Shown: positions 55,001 to 61,000 of the stretch, one piece after another
How positions within the stretch are numbered: the stretch's first letter is position 1
How the letters are laid out: each line of letters begins with the position of its first letter
DNA from: Synchiropus splendidus
Taxonomy: Eukaryota > Chordata > Actinopteri > Syngnathiformes > Callionymidae
Direction of reading: 5' to 3'
Length of the DNA stretch: 64,000 nt
Assembly: GCF_027744825.2 (NCBI RefSeq)
Contig: NC_071334.1
Coordinates: forward strand, 27,605,937 to 27,669,936
Program-made: the position numbers and the translations under genes
The notes under the pieces: generated by a model
The model's input: only the letters and a program-made list of their open reading frames with translations
Told to the model about the DNA's origin: nothing
The model's database searches: none

Positions 55001-58000
55001 GCTACGTCTAAGTTAGCGTTGCGCAGCAATCCACGATTAGCAACATCTATATTAAGTGGGTTCTTATAAAGGCTTGTGGTACACATTGCCTCAAGTTATT
55101 GTTTGATTTGGGTCTGAAAATAAATGTTTGCCACATCGAAATATTGGAATTATATCGTCGATCAGTGGTAAGCATGAAAAGAAGGTTTGTGGTTGGCTGG
55201 TGTTTAAGATTCTGCATTGACAGAAACCAACAGTAAGACGGTGTCATTTAACTATCCACTGTTGCAAGTCGTGTCGTTTTCTCATGTCTTGCAATCTACC
55301 CAAGAGACCTTTGTAACCCAAGAGCAGACCTACCACTTGGCTAACCCACGTTGAGGGCAACACACAGGTTGAGGCCAACCCTTAAGTTAAATCTCAGAAA
55401 TGGCATTTTCCTTTTGGAGTCCTGCAATGTGAAGACATTAGGAATGGACATTGAAATAATGTGCACAATTTAGTGCAATGACGTGATTGTTAAACATCTT
55501 GCAATAATTGTATAGCATAGTCACTGCATTGGTCTGGTTACACAGTGTTTACTACTTCCTATTATACAATGACGACAAGACCATGACCATGGTCTTCTGC
55601 TCTTCTGCATGCAGGTTGGACTTTTGAGTTTAGTTATAAAAGTATTATTAGCACTAGAGACTCTCAATGGTCGTATCTTGGTTGGTACACTCAATACACT
55701 CAATAATGTCCCCATGACATCTTAACAGTTAACGGGTAAATGCAAACATTAGCAAAAGGTGTGGAATATAATGGATTTTCTTGAGAGTGTTTGATGTGCT
55801 GGAGCGGTAATCTGCCTAGGATACACCTCTTCCTCACTGAAGCAGGGATTTGAGCATGCAGCATATGACTTAAGTAAGCTGAGATAAGCACGAGTGTAAC
55901 AAATTAATTTCTCCCTCGATAGCAAAAGGCAACTCTTTCCAGGTGTGTGCCAGAGCTCACTGTGCTGTAACACCTCAAATAGAAATACCAACATTTCGGA
56001 CTTAGTCGGTAGGACTCGTGTTCCATAATTGATTAATATTACTGTTATCCAAACTCTTTGAAATGAAACAACAAAGTCCACAAAGACCTGAGGTTTTCAT
56101 TGTCTGAGAAAAAAGATCTTTTGCCTGTTTTTGTCTTCTTGCTTGCTCCTTTGCTGCTACTGCTGCTGCTGCATCAGTGATGAGGTGAAATGGGACTTTT
56201 AAAGAGCAGACAAGACTTATAAGGAGGCCTAAAGCTGTAGAGCATCAACCTCACATGACTGCACCATTTAGCATTGCTAAAGGGTAAACACTGTGCCCTC
56301 TGCTGAACCCAGCAACTCCACCAGACTGCCCTATGTGAATGTTTAAAGTCCAACCCGGTGGCAAAAAGGACAGATACGCCTCTCCAGGAACATTTAACTG
56401 TATTATTCTCTACCCTCTGACATCAGTGGATACCTCCCAAATGTTTAGAAGATGTTGATTGATGGACAGAAGTTGACACCGGGTCAGTAAATCTACAAGG
56501 ACACTCACACAAGTTTGAGCAGAGAGGTGAGATGCTTTGCGTGACTGATAAGTACACGAGGCATTATGATGCAGTGCCACATCCCACTATGCTGCTTCGG
56601 CTCTGGAAGCTCTGCAGCAGTGTAGAGGGAGTAAAAAAGCAAAAAAGATAGCAAGGAAAATAGGTAGATAAGACAACAAAAGTAGATGCGGTGTTATGAT
56701 CTATAGAGATTTGTAATGCATATTCGGTCTCGGAGCGCACAAGTACCTCGCTGGCCAATCAATAAAGAGTCCTTGTCACTGTACTTCTTCTGGAGACTGC
56801 GGAAATAGATGCGTCTGATGTTTGAAAATCACTGCGGCTGACAGTGGCCACATGCTCACGGTTTCTGGTAGCACTCAGTTCAGGGAAATAAGAGAACTGT
56901 CGCTATACTCTACCCTGATATCATGAGCACAAGAAACAGGTGTAACTAATATCGTGTCTTTGTTTGTAACATTGTATTGAGCTTTTTAATATGAAAAGGT
57001 GAGATGCAGAACAGCAAATAAAAACATTCAGATTGCATTTGAATAAATCATTTTACACTGAAAAGTGAGATGGTCCAAGTTCAGTCAAATAAGCATGTAT
57101 GTTTGTTTGAGAGAATGAAGGAAACTATTTGTGCATATGGGGTTATTATAATTAAGATCAATGTGGATCTCTCCATGGGTTTCTTAACTAAGGTGCACTC
57201 ACACAATAGTCAACCAAAACGGATGTACAGAAGACAAGTGTACAGTGTTGCGTTGATCCCTGTTGAATTATTTATCATCCAGTCTAAGGTTGAGGGTTCT
57301 CACTATCAAGGTCGTAGCAAGTTGATCACTGTTGGTCAGCAACACCAGATCAGCAGTGCAAACCACACAGGAGGATTCAAACAGAGACCAGGCAGAAGAG
57401 GCGGACAAGGAGTCAAGGTGAGGACTCAATTCATACGCACAGACAGGGCTGGCCGAAAGACTTAATTGAGGTGATGTGGTGAACTTGGTATGGGGAGTAT
57501 TGGCACTGTAAGAAAGTGTAGTCTGGATAAAGGGGAGTGTAGTGGAAAACAAAAACTCACCAAAAAAATCAAATTGCAAAAGGTGCGTCACAATTATTAT
57601 TAATATTAATAGTTATTAATATTGTTAATTATTAACAGGATTCAAAGTCTTCAATAAAACTGATGCATTTTATAGTTAAGGGGTCCTTTTAGGCATAGTG
57701 CCAATTAAACAGCCGAGTTCTCCTATTTGCACGAGTCTGAATGTCAAAGCTGTGCACCGGCCACTACAATGGACGTTAAGCCATGCAGCATTACCCATTG
57801 GTCAAAACATACCAAGGAAGATGGCTGAACACAATGCTGCAGCCAAGTATATTTTACTATACCTATGAAATGTGGAGGGTCCAAAGACTAGTTCTTTGGC
57901 AATAACACACACGCACACACACGCATACACATTTATTTCGTGATATATTTTTTGATATAATACTTCTAGCTTCTTGTAATTAACTCAACTATCCAAAACA

Positions 58001-61000
58001 AATGTGTTCACCTCTCAAAGTGAGAGTTTAAGAAGTGATGTCCAGTCCTCAATTCTTCAGCATTGTCCTCTTCCAAAAATGTCTTCTCACTGTTGGGCTA
58101 AAAACTCATGCCGGTTCTTACAAGTTTAGAAGAACCTAAAGATAAAAATGTGCGCACGCACACACGCTTGCAATAGATAGACAAACTTGTCTCTAAATGG
58201 GATTGTCTGATTACTCTCATCAACATTCCACGTTTCCCACCAACAGTGTGGATCAAAGAAATAGAAGTACGGAGGGGGTAAGGATGAGAAGAGAAGGAGA
58301 ACGGTACACATACACACACAGCTGTGTTATGTGCATTTCAATCTTCACTGGTAGCTCTCTGAGTGAGCAACAATGATACAACAATGATTCTGGCCGATCA
58401 TACCTGCTAAAAAATTCACAAGAACACAATTGAACATGAAATAACCCTTCTATTTTTGCAAGCGTCTTCCTTGTTGCATGATGCATCGGGTTTCAATTCA
58501 AAACAAGAAAGGTACCGTGACAGCCGCTGATGTTGATGTGATGAAGCAGAAAAAGCAAGAGGAAACGCCTCGGCAATGAAAAGGGTGTGACTAGACCTTT
58601 GGTTTAAAACCAAACCTCTGTCATATATAACATTTTATATATGACAGATATATAAGACTTTTGTCAGACATCAAATTTACCTCATTTTCTTTTATGAATC
58701 AGAAAAGGTGACTCAGCACTCAAGGTAACTAAGACAAAAAATGCAAATGAAAAGTGAATAATTCAAACTATGGCTGTTATTGATTCTGAATTGTGAGTGC
58801 AAAAATTGATCATTTGTTATCATGGCAGAAGGTTGCAAAAAGTACAGAACAGTACGGAATAGTTTCATTAACCAATAAGCAGCCACGGCTATAGCGTCAT
58901 TTGGAAGCCACTTCTAGAACCAGGACGCATCACTTCCCCTGCCCCAACTCTGAAATGGATGCACTTCATAAAATAAAAATGTAGCTGAGGCAGCAAATGT
59001 ATGCTTTGTAAGCATAAACAAAGTGAAGGCAGATGTTAACCCATCTAATGATTAAAAGAGATATGAGTGAAGGTGAGAGGCAAAGGGCGACATGGAAGTG
59101 CGTCTACGTGTGTCACTTAGTTGAGGATAGAGAAACGATGTAGAAGGGAAGTTAATGTGTTGAATCCCACAACACAAGCAGGCTCGAGCTGGCCCAGTAA
59201 GCACAATGATGACACCCCTAAAGGGGACCTGTTCTGCTGGAATTACATTTGAAAATGTGCATTAACCGCAGCCATTCAAAACGCTTTGTTTAGTAGGAGC
59301 TGATTTCCCCAGCCACGCCCACGCTGCTGACATATGCCGTCAGGAACAACATTTGAAACATAAGCATTTAGTCAGGAAGGCTGGAAACGCAGGATAGTTA
59401 CCCTTTCAATAACCACAGCATCTCTAGTTCAAAATAACCACATAAAATGCAAGGTTACATAAAGGTCATTCAGACATACGGTAGATGGATGGACTGCCAG
59501 GACGATAAAAAAACAATAGAAAGAACCGTCGATTTCTTCATCTTTTGTTATTAGTTGCTCAAACAGCTTTTATTGATGTGATGGGCCAATAAGGTTTTTG
59601 GGCTGCATTTATAGAATGACGTGATAGCAGGACTTTACTTTGGAAGTCTGTACATTTCTTGCAGCTAGGACAAACGTGGTTTCTTGATTAATAACATGCC
59701 ACCAGCAGTGCCTTTGAGTGATATGAATGAATTGAAAAGCCAACCATCAATAAACAAATGAAGAGGCTGGTGCCAAATTGCAAGCATCACTGACTCTTTA
59801 AAGAGATTCTCCTATTGATCTGGTAGCAACATCCTTTGCGTTTACGGTTCCACATGATTTTCATTGAGGCCTAACCCTCTCAGTCAACGGCTGCGAGTTA
59901 ACACATTTCAGACTTCCTTCTGTTCCTCAAAATGTCAGACAATTTGTCAACTGCACCAAAGGATTGTCTGGCAAAATGCTGTTTGGACCCCTACATTGCA
60001 TTCAAAGGTTAGGCACAAACCACCATGGCCGGTCCCAGCGGTGGCTTTCCAAGTTAAGAAAAATATTTTGTCCAAACAAATTTGTTGCTGCAAAACTTGT
60101 TGGTAACAAGATGTGATCAACCATAGCATAATCTTCCATCAAGTAGTACTGGCAAAAAATAAATAAAGTGATTTTGCCTTAGGGCTGTGCCTTTCCAGGA
60201 AGAACAAGGGATAAAGTTAACTACAAGCCGCACCCAACGAAGAAAAATTTAAAAAGGAAGCCCAAATGGAGACTAGACAGACTCAAGCAAACAAAATTGT
60301 TCTATTTATATGGAGAGCTTAATTGCAAGTGAGCTCTTGCTGAGAGGATGATTGAGAATCTGATGTGAGACAGAGGAACTCGGTGGAACAGTGATTAGAT
60401 TACAGAGCAGAGCAGGAGAAATTATCTAATAAGACACAAAAACATGGGAAAATCAGATATGACAAGAAATAAACTGTAGGAGTTCGCAACATAAACATGG
60501 ATCAAAAGCCTCGACTAACATTGATCAAATCTGCACCTAGACTCATGTAATAGTAAAGAGGGAACGGATGTAGAGAGGCTTCTGAGAAAGAGTTTGTGTA
60601 CAAGAAAGAATGAGAGAATTGAAACACCAGCAGGAATAGCAAGGTGGACTTACAATGTGCGGGGAATCACGACCCATGGAAATGACTGTTCTATTTACAG
60701 TCCGCAGCAATTTCTCCATGATGATCTGCACATGCCACTGAGTGGGACCCTGCAAAAATATACACATATGAGCTCAAGCATGAAGTAGCAGTTTTTTTCA
60801 AGCTGAGGATATACATAGACAACAATATTTCCACAGTCCAAAACTTTGGAACATTTGAATAAATCTGATCATTAACTGCCTGAACGATTTGCGAGGGAAA
60901 GTGCAACCGTAAATGGAAGTGTACCAGAAAAATGAATGCTGGGGTGTTTTGCATAGTAATCGACAAATTACAATACTCAACTAATCTCTCTTTTGGACAG

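Larger units (their letters stand above)
52109..60653. other. DOCK1 host intron downstream of INSYN2A
   Basis: Holds a CpG-dense block (53305-53645), repeat ends (54288, 54364, 54593), a CA microsatellite (57904) and a double palindrome (58598-58648). Open frames such as 57070-57465 lack recognisable protein features. No exon is supported. Confidence 0.55.

Noticed and set aside
57070..57465. 131-codon plus-strand open frame
   Set aside because: No recognisable domain, ordinary intronic composition, no splice or promoter context. A length like this is expected by chance in 64 kb.
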